DNA from: Euglena gracilis
Taxonomy: Eukaryota; Euglenida; Euglenophyceae; Euglenales
Direction: 5' to 3'
NCBI GenBank assembly: GCA_039621445.1
Contig: CP154956.1
Span: 32,151,437-32,215,436 of the forward strand
DNA: 64,000 bases
Each line of letters begins with the position of its first letter. Position 1 is the first letter of the stretch. Below, piece after piece: positions 1-9,997 of the stretch. A model generated the notes under the pieces. It had not been told where the DNA came from. It was given only the letters and a program-made list of their open reading frames with translations, and did no database searches. A program made the position numbers and the translations under genes.

Positions 1-252
1 CGAGATTTCCAAATCCTTTGGGCAACAAGTCCCGCAGGAAAGAAAAGGAGGTTGATGGTTGCAAGGAGCACCTGGGCATGCCATGTTGTCAGCACCATGC
101 CCCTGTGGCCAGACCCCATGATGAAAGCCTTGAGATGAGGATTGATATCAATTAAATGACATGGCCAGCTTAATGATGAAGATTTGTGAACAATGACTTT
201 ACAAAGCAAAACTTTGCACAACACAAAGAGAGGCTGTCTCTTATCATAAGCA

Positions 253-254
<2 letters not shown>
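1..254. other. Left flank, no gene recognised
   Basis: I see no coding sequence or named repeat here. The stretch is ordinary mixed-composition DNA leading into the GA microsatellite. Confidence 0.5.
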
Positions 255-323
<69 letters not shown>

Positions 324-360
324 GATTCAGAACAGAGAGAGAGAGAGAGAGAGAGCGAGA
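255..360. repeat. (GA)n microsatellite
   Basis: A near-perfect GA run (255-320) is followed after about 14 bp by a second, slightly impure GA run (334-360). The apparent Arg-Glu and Ser-Leu open frames through it on either strand are simple-repeat artefacts. Confidence 0.95.
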
Positions 361-560
361 GTGAAAAATGGGGGGAAAAGGAGCATGTGAACAACCAGGT
401 GTAATAGGAGAAAAGCGCCCCATGTTAGAATCACAACATGGGGCCGATTGATCACATGGCGCATATACTGCCTAGAGAAGCAAGTATGTCAAGGAGAAGA
501 AGCTTGGCAAATCATTTTGTTGCTACCTCTAGAAAAAAAAACTGCAACCCCATCGGCATC
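361..560. other. Unassigned spacer
   Basis: A mixed-composition spacer of about 200 bp between the GA microsatellite and the first foldback region. No ORF of note, no RNA gene and no repeat shared with the rest of the window were recognised. Confidence 0.4.
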
Positions 561-1310
561 CCCCATTGAAACCGTGTTTGGGCCGATTTCGAGACTTCAA
601 AAGTCTTAAATCTTCGCCCAAAACACGGTTTCAAATAAGAACAGTGTTTTGGGCCAAGGTTTTAGGGGGGCCCAGGGGCGACCGCGGCGCCGACCGCGAC
701 CGAAGGCGCCGCGGTCCCCGCCCCTGGGCTCCCCCTAACTCTTGGCCCAAACACAGTTCTTGACACAACAACTGTGTATGGGGGCTCTGGCTCCATGCCC
801 GAGCCGATATCTAGGCCACTGGTCCAGGTGGGAAAGTTCCAACCCGAACCAGTGTCCTAGACACTGGTTCGGGCATGAATCCAGTGTTTGGAAGATATCC
901 AAGCATGCTCGCAATGAATGGTCAGAAAGTGCAAGTGGGCTCCCAGATCTGGCCTGGGGGGGGTATGGGCCCACGGTCGCCAAAGGTCGCCAAAGGTCGC
1001 TATGGTCGACCCCCCCCCCCAGGCTGTGGAGTGGGTGGCGACCCTAGAAACCCTTGTGGGCCGACCCTAGGGTCGACTTAGGGTCGGCCCACCCCACGAC
1101 CTCCCCCCCCCCTACAACCCCAGGGTCGACTTAGGGTCGGCCCACCCCACGACCTCCCCCCCCCCTCCAAAGAAAAAAAGGAAATTTTCGGAACATGTTG
1201 GCAACTCTCTTGGGGACTAAGTTGATTTTGTGGATCACATTGGCATAGGCCGGGGGGGGGGGGGCACCGCCCCCCCCCCCCGCACCCCCCCCCTCAAATC
1301 AAAATCCCTT
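560..1310. repeat. Foldback hairpin plus GTCGAC-rich repeats
   Basis: Positions 638-757 form a long hairpin. The left arm (TTTTGGGCCAAGG, then CCCAGGGGCG, then GCGGCGCC) is matched by its reverse complement on the right, and the loop holds CGAAGG. A smaller inverted pair lies at 790-880 around GGTTCGGGC. From 949 the sequence is GGTCGCC/GGTCGACC-rich, and a unit of about 50 bp containing GGGTCGACTTAGGGTCGG occurs twice (about 1068-1108 and 1122-1166). The phrase ATCTGGCCTGGGGGG at 951 recurs at 16733 and 17520, so this is one family of GTCGAC islands. Runs of G and C near 1250-1295 end the block. No credible gene. Confidence 0.6.
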
Positions 1311-3407
1311 CTATGTTGGCAACAACCCTTGTGTTACCCACCCGTTTTGAGGGGCAAATCCCTTTTGTTGCCCAACTGTTCGAGGGCCCCAAAATAACAA
1401 AATCGCTTGTGTTACCCACCCGTTTTGGGGGGCAAATCCCTTGTGTTACCCACCCGTTTTGGGGGGCAAATCCCTTTTGTTGCCCAACTGTTCGAGGGCC
1501 CCAAAATAACAAAATCCCTTGTGTTACCCACCCGTTTTGGGGGGCAAATCCCTTTTGTTGCCCAACTGTTAAGTCCTTTCTGTGCGAAATTTTGACAAAA
1601 TAACAAATTCCCTTGTGCTGCCCAACCGTTTTGGATGGCAAACCCCTTTGTTGCCCAACTGTTCAAGGGCCCCAAAATAAAAAAATCCCTTGTGCTGCCC
1701 AACCGTTTTGGATGGCAAACCCCTTTGTTGCCCAACTGTTTCAGGGCCCCTAAATAACAAAATCCCTTGTGTTACCCACCCGTTTTGGGGGACATATCCC
1801 TTTTGTTGCCCCACTGTTCGAGGGCCCCAAAATAACAAAATCCCTTGTGTTACACACCCATTTTGGGGGGCAAATCCCTTTTTTGTTGCCCAACTGTTCG
1901 AGAGCCCCTAAAGAACAAAATACCTTGTGTTACCCACCTGTTTTGGGGGGCAAATCCCTTGTGTACCCACCCGTTTTGGGGGGCAAATCCCTTTTGTTGC
2001 CCAACTATTCGAGGGCCCCGAAATAACAAAATCGCTTGTGTTACTTACCCGTTTTGGGGGGCAAATGCCTTGTGTAACCCAATTGATTTGGGGGGCAAAT
2101 CCCTTTTGTTGCCCAACCGTTCGAGGGCCCCAAAATAACAAAATCGCTTGTGTTACCCACCTGTTTTGGGGGGCAAATCCCTTTTGTTGCCCCACTGTTC
2201 GAGGGCCCCTAAAGAACAAAATCCCTTGTGTTACCCACCCGTTTTGGGGGGCAAATCCCTTGTGTAACCCACCCGTTTTGGGGGGCAAATCCCTTTTGTT
2301 GCCCCACGGTTCGAGGGCCCCAAAATAACAAAATCCCTTGTGTTACTTACCCGTTTTGGGGGGCAATTCCCTTTTGTTGCCCAACTGTTCGAGGGCCCCA
2401 AAATAACAAAATCGCTTGTGTTACCCACCCGTTTTGGGGGGCAAATCCCTTGTGTAACCCAACTGATTTGAGGGGCAAATCCCTTTTGTTGCCCAACTGT
2501 TCGAGAGCCCCAAAATAACAAAACCGCTTGTGTTACCCACCTGTTTTGGGGGGCAAATCCCTTTTGTTGCCCAACTGTTAAGTCCTTTCTGTGCGAAATT
2601 TTGACAAAATAACAAATTCCCTTGTGCTGCCCAACCGTTTTGGATGGCAAACCCCTTTGTTGCCCAACTGTTTCAGGCCCCAAAATAACAAAATCCCCTG
2701 TGCTGCCCAACCGTTTTGGATGGCAAACCCCTTTGTTGCCCAACTGTTCAAGGGCCCCAAAATAAAAAAATCCCTTGTGCTGCCCAACCGTTTTGGATGG
2801 CAAACCCCTTTGTTGCCCAACTGTTTCAGGGCCCCTAAATAACAAAATCCCTTGTGTTACCCACCCGTTTTGGGGGACATATCCCTTTTGTTGCCCCACT
2901 GTTCGAGGGCCCCAAAATAACAAAATCCCTTGTGTTACACACCCATTTTGGGGGGCAAATCCCTTTTTTGTTGCCCAACTGTTCGAGGGCCCCTAAAGAA
3001 CAAAATACCTTGTGTTACCCACCTGTTTTGGGGGGCAAATTCCTTGTGTACCCACCCGTTTTGGGGGCAAATCCCTTTTGTTGCCCAACCGTTCGAGGGC
3101 CCCGAAATAACAAAATCGCTTGTGTTACCCACCCGTTTTGGGGGGCAAATGCCTTGTGTAACCCAACTGATTTGGGGGGCAAATCCCTTTTGTTGCCCAA
3201 CCGTTCGAGGGCCCCAAAATAACAAAATCCCTTGTGTTACCCACCTGTTTTGGGGGGCAAATCCCTTTTGTTGCCCCACTGTTCGAGGGCCCCTAAAGAA
3301 CAAAATCCATTGTGTTACCCACCCGTTTTGGGGGGCAAATCCCTTGTGTAACCCACCCGTTTTGGGGGACAAATCCCTTTTGTTGCCCCACTGTTCGAGG
3401 GCCCCTA
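1311..3407. repeat. 78-bp satellite array, block 1 (variant-rich)
   Basis: Tandem units built from two related half-units, one starting CCCTTGTGTTACCCACC and one starting CCCTTTTGTTGCCCAAC. The second ends in TTCGAGGGCCCCAAAATAAC. Variant half-units (GTGTAACCCAACTGATTTG; GTGCTGCCCAACCGTTTTGG; AAGTCCTTTCTGTGCGAAAT) are interspersed. Two long segments (about 1575-1990 and 2580-3070) are near copies of each other, which shows higher-order duplication. Open frames on both strands follow from the period of 78 and are not genes. Confidence 0.95.
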
Positions 3408-3415
3408 TATCAAGA

Positions 3416-3538
3416 AAGACCCCCCCTCCACCGGCTTTGTCCTGAGTCCGGGGGAGGGGGTCACCGGCTTTGTCCGAAGGACAAAGCCGGTGACCCCCTC
3501 CCCCGGACTCAGGACAAAGCCGGTGGAGGGGGGGTCTT
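3416..3538. repeat. Perfect 60-bp-arm palindrome, GAA centre
   Basis: Arms 3416-3475 and 3479-3538 are exact reverse complements around GAA at 3476-3478 (TTTGTCC-GAA-GGACAAA). The arm itself contains the word CCGGCTTTGTC twice. Single strands would form a long hairpin with a C(GAA)G triloop, known from DNA structural work to be unusually stable. Confidence 0.9.
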
Positions 3539-3616
3539 GCTTTAAGTCGGTGACCCCCCCCGCCGGACTCAGGACAAAGCCGGTGACCCCCTAATGAGGA
3601 AAATTATGTTTTTGGT

Positions 3617-4282
3617 GTGTGTGTCCTGTTTCCCACAGCCAAGATGATGCCGGCACAGGCCGTTGTCGTTGCTGAGGCTGGCTTGGGACCCACGCCAACC
3701 CCAACTGCATTTTTGGCGAAATTAAAGGACTTCACGGAATCCACTCCAAAGGAAGAATCTGCGGACACAGTCCTTTTTGGGGACATTTTCTCACAATCTG
3801 TGCCTCGGCCTGATGGTAGCGCCAAAAATCAGAAAGGAGGTTATGTAGTTCTTGTCAATTTCCAGAAAATTTGTGAGGTGAGAGGCTACAAAACCGATGA
3901 CTTGGACGAGTACATGTGCGCTTTTGCGAAGCATGTCCTCTCGGTGCATGCCATGTTCGACACGGAAGCTTAGACACGGGAGGCGGTCTTTGCTGCGCCG
4001 CCGGCACCGGAGGGAGCTGCCACCTCGGTCGTCATGGATAACCTTCCTAACCCCTTCCCGGTCCTGAAGACAGAAACCACCGAGGAGCGCATGCAAGGAA
4101 AGCCTTGTGCTCGGTGTTTTCTGCCTTTGGGCAAGCGAGGCTTGCTTCGCCCAATGGATTGCGATTTGTGCCACGAATTTTGGCACCTTGACTGTGCTGG
4201 CCGCACCATGCCCCCTCCCCGCAACAGTTGGTGTTGTCCTCGGTGTGACGGCAGGGAGATGCCTCCCATGCTCGTGTTCTGA
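3617..4282 (+). pseudogene. Recombinase-like N-terminal domain fused to a PHD finger (element A)
   Basis: One frame runs from about 3617 to 4282 with a single internal TAG at 3971-3973, where the element B copy has sense codons. The first part has the signature FQKIC..RGY..DDLDEY...FAK, shared with elements B, C and D. The second part ends in a C4HC3 pattern typical of a PHD finger: CARC, then CDLC, WHLDC and WCCPRC (about 4101-4253). PHD fingers in known proteins read histone H3 tails, so a chromatin-targeting role is conceivable but inferred. No catalytic recombinase residues are visible. The copy is probably non-functional because of the stop. Zinc finger call is firm; the recombinase link rests on similarity to element C. 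Confidence 0.6.
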
Positions 4283-4630
4283 ACACGAAGTGCAAGCACT
4301 GAGGATTACACCAACTGTCTGCCTCCGTTTTTTTGTCCTGGAACAATCCATTGGCATGACGTTTGCCTGCACCAGGTTTTTTCGGTGGCAGCTCCCATCC
4401 TCCCTGTGCTGTGACGGCTTCTTGCTCTCTTGACAACCATCCAAATGCTGTTTCGGTGTCCCAAATGTGGTTGCAACCATATTCATTTCGGCTGGTTTAA
4501 AATTTGGGGGGGGGGTCCACCGGACTCAAGACAAAGCCGGTGGACCCCCTCCACCGGCTTTGTCACCCCTGAGTCCATCGTAGGGGGTCACCGCTTTGTC
4601 CTGAGTCCGGCGGGGGGGGTCACCGACTTA

Positions 4631-4795
4631 AAATAACAAAATCCCTTGTGTTACCCACCCGTTTTGGGGGGCAAATCCCTTTTGTTGCCCAACTGTTCGA
4701 GGGCCCCAAAATAACAAAATCGCTTGTGTTACCCACCCGTTTTGGGGGGCAAATCCCTTTTGTTGCCCCACTGTTCGAGGGCCCCAAAATTATAT
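4631..4795. repeat. 78-bp satellite, block 2 (about two units)
   Basis: Two units of the same satellite separate element A from element E. They end in GAGGGCCCCAAAAT immediately before the E insertion. Confidence 0.95.
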
Positions 4796-4810
4796 AAAAA
4801 TTGTGGGCAT

Positions 4811-4887
4811 AACCCGTATTCAGGCCGTATAACGGGTCAAGGGCGCCGTAGGCGCCCTTGACCCGTTATACGCCCTGAATACGGGTT
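4811..4887. repeat. Palindrome at the left end of element E, GTA centre
   Basis: Arms of 37 bp around GTA (4848-4850), with core GGGCGCC-GTA-GGCGCCC and a single visible mismatch. It is the positional counterpart of the 13238-13347 palindrome in element C, but its sequence is different. Confidence 0.9.
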
Positions 4888-5197
4888 ATAGCTTATAGCC
4901 CACGATTTTTCTGTAACCGTGAATAGAAAGGTCCGGCGCCTGCCCTGTTTTTCGTTGGTGTGCTTCACGCCAGGTTTTCGGGCATTTTTTTGCCATTTTT
5001 TCCCCAAAAATCCTATTCACGAAAATATGCCCTGTTTTTCGTGAATACCTATTCACGGAAAACAGGGCATATTTTCGTGAATTGAAAATATGCCCTGTTT
5101 TTTGTGAATAGAAACAGGTCTGTAGAAATGGTGTCCAAATGACCCGAATCATACCCACATAGCACCGCTGGTCCTGGAAAACGAGAAATGGGCGTTG

Positions 5198-5293
5198 GGC
5201 CAAGTAATTGGGGGGCACTTTGGGGGGGGGGGGACCGGGCGCCGAAGACGCCCGTTCCCCCCCAAAGGCCCCCACAATGCTTGGCCTGACGCC
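5198..5293. repeat. Imperfect palindrome in element E formed by inverted duplication
   Basis: Centre GAA at 5244-5246 (GGGCGCC-GAA-GACGCCC). The left arm, read as its reverse complement, carries GTGCCCCCCAAT..ACTTGGCC; the right arm carries GGCCCCCACAATGCTTGGCC. Element C has only the right-arm version at 13619-13641, with no palindrome there. Confidence 0.75.
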
Positions 5294-5380
5294 GATATTC
5301 GCTTTAGAGCCTAATGGATAACAGAGGGTCGGTATTTTATCCACATTGCTTGTGTTGTTCCTCGGTCTGCTCTTGCAAAA

Positions 5381-5436
5381 ATGGCGAAGAAAGCCACAAA
5401 CACCATGGACCGAATGTTGCCACAACCCCCAAACCG
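5381..5436 (+). pseudogene. 5' stub of the element E recombinase-like ORF
   Basis: ATG at 5381 begins MAKKATNTMDRMLPQPP, clearly related to the start of the element C protein (MKKTANSVDRMLPRPP at 13735). The frame is then cut by the end of element B, and no continuation is visible after B. This match is what identifies E as a relative of C. Confidence 0.65.
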
Positions 5437-5764
5437 TGTATTAAGTCCGTGTACCCCCCCCTCCGACTCAGGACAAAGTCGGTGTACCCTACGACGGACT
5501 CAGGGGTGACAAAGTCCGGGGGGGGGGGGGTGCGGACTTTGTCCTGAGTCCGGTGTACCCCCCCCATTTCCACCAATGGCCACCTTGATGTTTCCACCAC
5601 TAGGACTAATGCGAATGGAGCCCCAGAACAATTATCCTCTTGCTGTTGTGACGCGTCAGGGAGGGAATAGGGAGCAGCTACCGTAAAAACCTGGTAGTGC
5701 CACTGAATGTCTCCAGGGGAAAAAACGGTAGCAGACAGTTGGTCTCATTGCTTTCGCTTCATGT

Positions 5765-6467
5765 TCTCGACACGAGCTGGCAAGGGAGGCATCTCCCGGC
5801 CGTCGCAACGAGGACAACACCAACTGTTGCGGGGGGGGGGGGCAGAGAACGGCCTGAATCGAAGTGCATAGAACAAACGGAATCGAACTCCAAAATTTTC
5901 AGCCGTGATGTTGTGTTCACAAATGTAACGAACTTTGGAAAATGGCATTTTGCTTTGGGGACGATGGGATTCTTGGTTTTTGTTGATTTGCATAGCACAG
6001 CCAATGCGTTGACATACGATGTCAACGTTTGCGGAGCCCATTAGTACATGGGCACCCCAGCCCGTTGACATGGAAGCTGCCTTTGTGCCTTTGTCGCAAT
6101 CTTCTCAGCTTCTGTGTCATGCAAAGCGTGTACCGAAAGCACCCACTTTGCAAACACCACCATGTAGTCATCCAAATCAGTGGTGGCATAGCCTCGCAGT
6201 TCGCAAACTTTTTGAAAATTGGCGAGGCGGTACATCCCCCCTTCTGATTTTTGACGCTGCCCTGGGCTGGGGCACAGGTTGGGCGAAAACATCCCCAAAA
6301 AGCTCTGTGTCCGTAGTTTCTGTGTTCTGGGGTTCAACTGCCACCTTCAACCCTGCCAACAACTTTGCGGGTGTTGGCAAATGTCCTAAGAGAACCTCAG
6401 TGACGTTTACGACTTGTGCGAGCAACATGAAGCTATGAAGACAAAGACAAGTGACCCTGAGCGACAC
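5765..6467 (-). pseudogene. Recombinase-like N-terminal domain with PHD remnant (element B)
   Basis: On the minus strand the first part (6467 to about 6270) contains ELFGDVFAQPVPQP, matching VLFGDIFSQSVPRP of element A. After a frameshift comes FQKVCELRGYATTDLDDY...FAKWVLSVHALHDTEA. About 5850-5765 retains only the last PHD half (PRNSWCCPRCDGREMPP); the first zinc-binding cysteines are not recognisable in between. No stop occurs at the position of the element A TAG. Decayed copy. Confidence 0.55.
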
Positions 6468-6535
6468 TAATGTTCCTCATTAGGATACACCGACTTTGTC
6501 CTGAGTCGGAGGGGGGGTAGTACACGGACTTAAAA

Positions 6536-6658
6536 CAAGACCCCCCCTACACGGACTTTGTCCTGAGTCCGGTGGGGGGGGCACGGACTTTGTCCTTCGG
6601 ACAAAGTCCGTGCCCCCCCCACCGGACTCAGGACAAAGTCCGTGTAGGGGGGGTCTTT
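6536..6658. repeat. Near-perfect 60-bp-arm palindrome of element B, TTC/GAA centre
   Basis: Arms 6536-6595 and 6599-6658 are reverse complements apart from one unit of a C/G run. The centre is TTC (6596-6598), the complement of the GAA centre of the element A palindrome because B is inverted. The arm differs from that of element A at several positions, and each change is mirrored in its partner arm. Confidence 0.85.
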
Positions 6659-6769
6659 CTTGATATAGGGGCTCTGGCTTCACGCCCGAACCGGCGTCCA
6701 ACGCTTGTCTGGTTGGTTCGGGCGGGAAGACGGCGTCCAGGGGACCCAAAATGAAAAGTGCCAAAAAGT

Positions 6770-7270
6770 GTCCAAAATGGTTTTTAGACATGTGGCAATC
6801 ATATCTGAGCAGTTTTTTGGGGGGTATTTGGCCAGAAATTGGGGTATTTTGTGCAACACTTTCCATTTGGTCAAATTTGGGGAATTTCTGAAATAGAGTA
6901 CCATGCAGCACGGCTGGAATCTAAGGCCATCTGCTGAAAGCCCTTGAGAAGGGCCATCGATCAAGGGGAAACATGGCAGGTGAACAGTGGGTTTTGGGAT
7001 TTGCGAAAAGGGCTAGAACATTGCGATCGGCAATTTTTAGGGCGCTGTGCAGTGTGGCTGAGTTCTGAGGGTACCAAATGAAAGCTCATGGGGAGAGCTT
7101 TCGATTGATATGCCGTATGGCACCTGAGGTGTGGGATTTCAGAAATTAGGATATCGAATTTTGGAATACACGATCACTGAAAATAAGTGCCGTGTGCATT
7201 ATTGCTGAATCCTGTGGCCATCTGTCAAGAGCCCTTGAGAAGAGCTTTCGATTGATGGGATTGACAGGTT
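6770..7270. repeat. Diverged tandem repeat of about 147 bp within element E
   Basis: The phrase GAAAGC(C/T)C(T/A)..G(A/G)G(A/G)AG.GC..TCGAT.GAT recurs at about 6936, 7081 and 7228. Each is preceded by a related CTG.G..(A/G)TC..(A/G)GG segment, giving about three copies spaced 145-147 bp. No coding potential seen. The spacing is close to nucleosome length, which may be coincidence. Confidence 0.5.
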
Positions 7271-7443
7271 TTTGGGGTTCATTTCAGTAAAATTCGTATT
7301 CATGAAAATATGCCCTGTTTTTCGTGAATACCTATTCACGAAAAACAGGGCATATTTTCGTGAATTGAAAATATGCCCTGTTTTCCGTGTTCACACCCAC
7401 GAAAAACAGGGCAGGCGCCGGGACTCTATTCACGGTTACAACA

Positions 7444-9991
7444 AAATCCTTGTGTTACCCACCCGTTTTGGGGGGCAAATCCCTTGTGTAACCCAACTGA
7501 TTTGAGGGGCAAATCCCTTTTGTTGCCCCACTGTTCGAGGGCCCCAAAATAACAAAACCGCTTGTGTTACCCACCCGTTTTGGGGGGCAAATCCCTTGTG
7601 GTACCCAGAGGATTTGGGGGGCGAATCCCTTTTGTTGCCCAACTGTTCGAGGGCCCCAAAATAACAAAATCCCTTGTGTTACCCACCCGTTTTGGGGGGC
7701 AAATCCCTTTTGTTGCCCCACTGTTCGAGGGCCCCAAAATAACAAAATCCCTTGTGTTACCCACCCGTTTCGGGGGGCAAATCCCTTGTGTAACCCACCC
7801 GTTTTGGGGGGCAAATCCCTTTTGTTGCCCAACTGTTCGAGGGCCCCAAAATAACAAAATCCCTTGTGTAACCCAACTGATCTGGGGGGCAAATCGCTTT
7901 TGTTGCCCAAATGTTCGAGGGCCCCTAAATAACAAAATCCCTTGTGTTACGCACCTGTTTTGGGGGGCATATTCCTTGTGTAACCCAACTGATTTGAGGG
8001 GCAAATCCCTTTTGTTGCCCCACTGTTCGAGGGCCCCAAAATAACAAAACCGCTTGTGTTACCCACCCGTTTTGGGGGGCAAATCCCTTTTGGTACCCAG
8101 AGGATTTGGGGGGCAAATCCCTTTTGTTGCCCAACTGTTCGAGGGCCCCAAAATAACAAAATCCCTTGTGTTACCCACCCGTTTTGGGGGGCAAATCCCT
8201 TTTGTTGCCCCACTGTTCGAGGGCCCCAAAATAACAAAATCCCTTGTGTTACCCACCCGTTTCGGGGGGCAAATCCCTTGTGTAACCCACCCGTTTTGGG
8301 GGGCAAATCCCTTTTGTTGCCCAACTGTTCGAGGGCCCCAAAATAACAAAATCCCTTGTGTAACCCAACTGATCTGGGGGGCAAATCGCTTTTGTTGCCC
8401 AAATGTTCGAGGGCCCCTAAATAACAAAATCCCTTGTGTTACGCACCTGTTTTGGGGGGCATATTCCTTGTGTAACCCAACTGATTTGAGCGGCAAATCC
8501 CTTTTGTTGCCCCACTGTTCGAGGGCCCCAAAATAACAAAACCGCTTGTGTTACCCACCCGTTTTGGGGGGCAAATCCCTTGTGGTACCCAGAGGATTTG
8601 GGGGGCAAATCCCTTTTGTTGCCCAACTGTTCGAGGGCCCCAAAATAACAAAATCCCTTGTGTTACCCACCCGTTTTGGGGGGCAAATCCCTTTTGTTGC
8701 CCCACTGTTCGAGGGCCCCAAAATAACAAAATCCCTTGTGTTACCCACCCGTTTCGGGGGGCAAATCCCTTGTGTAACCCACCCGTTTTGGGGGGCAAAT
8801 CCCTTTTGTTGCCCAACTGTTCGAGGGCCCCAAAATAACAAAATCCCTTGTGTTACCCACCCGTTTTGGGGGGCAAATCCCTTTTGTTGCCCCACTGTTC
8901 GAGGGCCCCAAAATAACAAAATCCCTTGTGTTACCCACCCGTTTCGGGGGGCAAATCCCTTGTGTAACCCACCCGTTTTGGGGGCAAAGCCATTTTGTTG
9001 CCCAACTGTTCAAGGGGCCCAAAATAACAAAATCCCCTGTGTAACCCAACTGATCTGGGGGCAAATCGCTTTTGTTGCCCAAATGTTCGAGGGAGCCTAA
9101 ATAACAAAATCCCTTGTGTTTCCCGCCCGTTTTGGGGGGCAAATCCCTTGTGTAACCCAACTGATTTGAGGGCAAATCCCTTTTGTTGCCCAACTGTTCG
9201 AGAGCCCCAAAATAACAAAATCCCTTGATTACCCACCTGTTTTTGGGGGGCAAAGCCCTTTTGGTGCCCAAATGTTCGAGGGCCCCAAAACAACAAAATA
9301 CCTTGTGTTACCCACCCGTTTTTGGGGGCAAATCCCTTTTGTTGCCCCACTGTTCGGGGGCCCCAAAATAACAAAATCCCTTGTGTTACCCACCCGTTTT
9401 GAGGGGCAAATCCCTTTTGTTGCCCAACTGTTCGAGGGCCCCAAAATAACAAAATCCCTTGATTACCCACCTGTTTTTGGGGGGCAAATCCCTTTTGTTG
9501 CCCCACTGTTCGGGGGCCCCAAAATAACAAAATCCCTTGTGTTACCCACCCGTTTTGAGGGGCAAATCCCTTTTGTTGCCCAACTGTTCGAGGGCCCCAA
9601 AATAACAAAATCCCTTGTGTTATCGACCCGTTTTGGGAGGCAAAACCCTTTTTTAACCCAACTAATCTGGGGGGCAAATCCCTTTTGTTGCCCAACTGTT
9701 CGACGGCCCCAAAATAACAAAATTCCTTGTGTTACCCACCCGTTTTGGGGGGCAAATCCCTTTTGTTGCCCCACTGTTCGAGGGCCCCAAAATAACAAAA
9801 TCCCTTGTGTTACCCACCCGTTTTGGGGGGCAAATCCCTTGTGGCCCAACTGATATGGGGGGCAAATCCTTTTTGTTGCCCCACTGTTCGAGGGCCCCAA
9901 AATAACAAAATACCTTGTGTTACCCACCCGTTTCGGGGGGCAAATCCCTTTTGTTGCCCAAATGTTCGAGGGCCCCAAAACAACAAAATCC
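7444..9991. repeat. 78-bp satellite, block 3, with a 492-bp higher-order repeat
   Basis: The same sequence phase recurs at 7562, 8054 and 8546, a period of 492 bp made of 78-bp units plus extra 34-bp half-units (GTGTAACCCAACTGATTTG, GTACCCAGAGGATTTG). The first two copies are almost identical and the third diverges after about 300 bp. From 9040 the block becomes irregular. Confidence 0.9.
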
Positions 9992-9997
9992 CTTGTG

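Larger units (their letters stand above)
3408..4630 (+). mobile_element. Element A: TIR/foldback element carrying a recombinase-like N-terminus and PHD finger
   Basis: The element interrupts the satellite between GAGGGCCCC and AAATAACAAAAT. The left end (TATATCAAGAAAGACC) and right end (GACTTA) recur, inverted, at the ends of element B. A 123-bp near-perfect palindrome fills the left end, and shorter copies of the same hairpin words (CCGGCTTTGTC, CTGAGTCCGG) fill the right end (4508-4630). The interior holds one reading frame broken by a stop. A 2-bp TA target duplication is possible but cannot be separated from the TA-rich satellite junction. I cannot assign a known transposon superfamily with certainty. 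Confidence 0.6.
5437..6668 (-). mobile_element. Element B: second copy of the element A family, inverted, nested in element E
   Basis: Its ends match element A in reverse: TTAAGTCCG at the left and GTCTTTCTTGATATA at the right. The interior encodes the same protein on the minus strand. The hairpin words have drifted (CGGACTTTGTCC rather than CCGGCTTTGTCC) throughout this element while staying self-complementary. B interrupts the start codon region of the element E ORF, so E was resident before B inserted. Confidence 0.65.
4796..7443 (+). mobile_element. Element E: foldback/TIR element, interrupted by element B
   Basis: E starts with a 77-bp palindrome (4811-4887), followed by a left terminal region (GTAACCGTGAATAG..GGCGCCTGCCCTG, from 4913). 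The right end (7390-7440) is the reverse complement of that terminal region. Both ends also contain hairpins made from CGTGAATACCTATTCACG and AAAATATGCCCTGTTTT. The start of a recombinase-like ORF (5381) is cut by element B at 5437. Insertion is exactly between CCCCAAAAT and AACAAAAT of the satellite, the same site used by element C, which has the same architecture (external palindrome, TIR, ORF, TIR). Confidence 0.6.

Noticed and set aside
186-404. Arg-Glu and Ser-Leu ORFs at the left edge
   Set aside because: Translation of the GA microsatellite.
1080-1150. TTAGGG-like words, possible telomere repeat
   Set aside because: They occur inside GGGTCGACTTAGGGTCGG units, not as tandem TTAGGG.
7444-9040. 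CRISPR-like array in the 492-bp repeat region
   Set aside because: No short repeats with unique spacers; repeats are contiguous satellite units in a eukaryotic context, with no cas genes.
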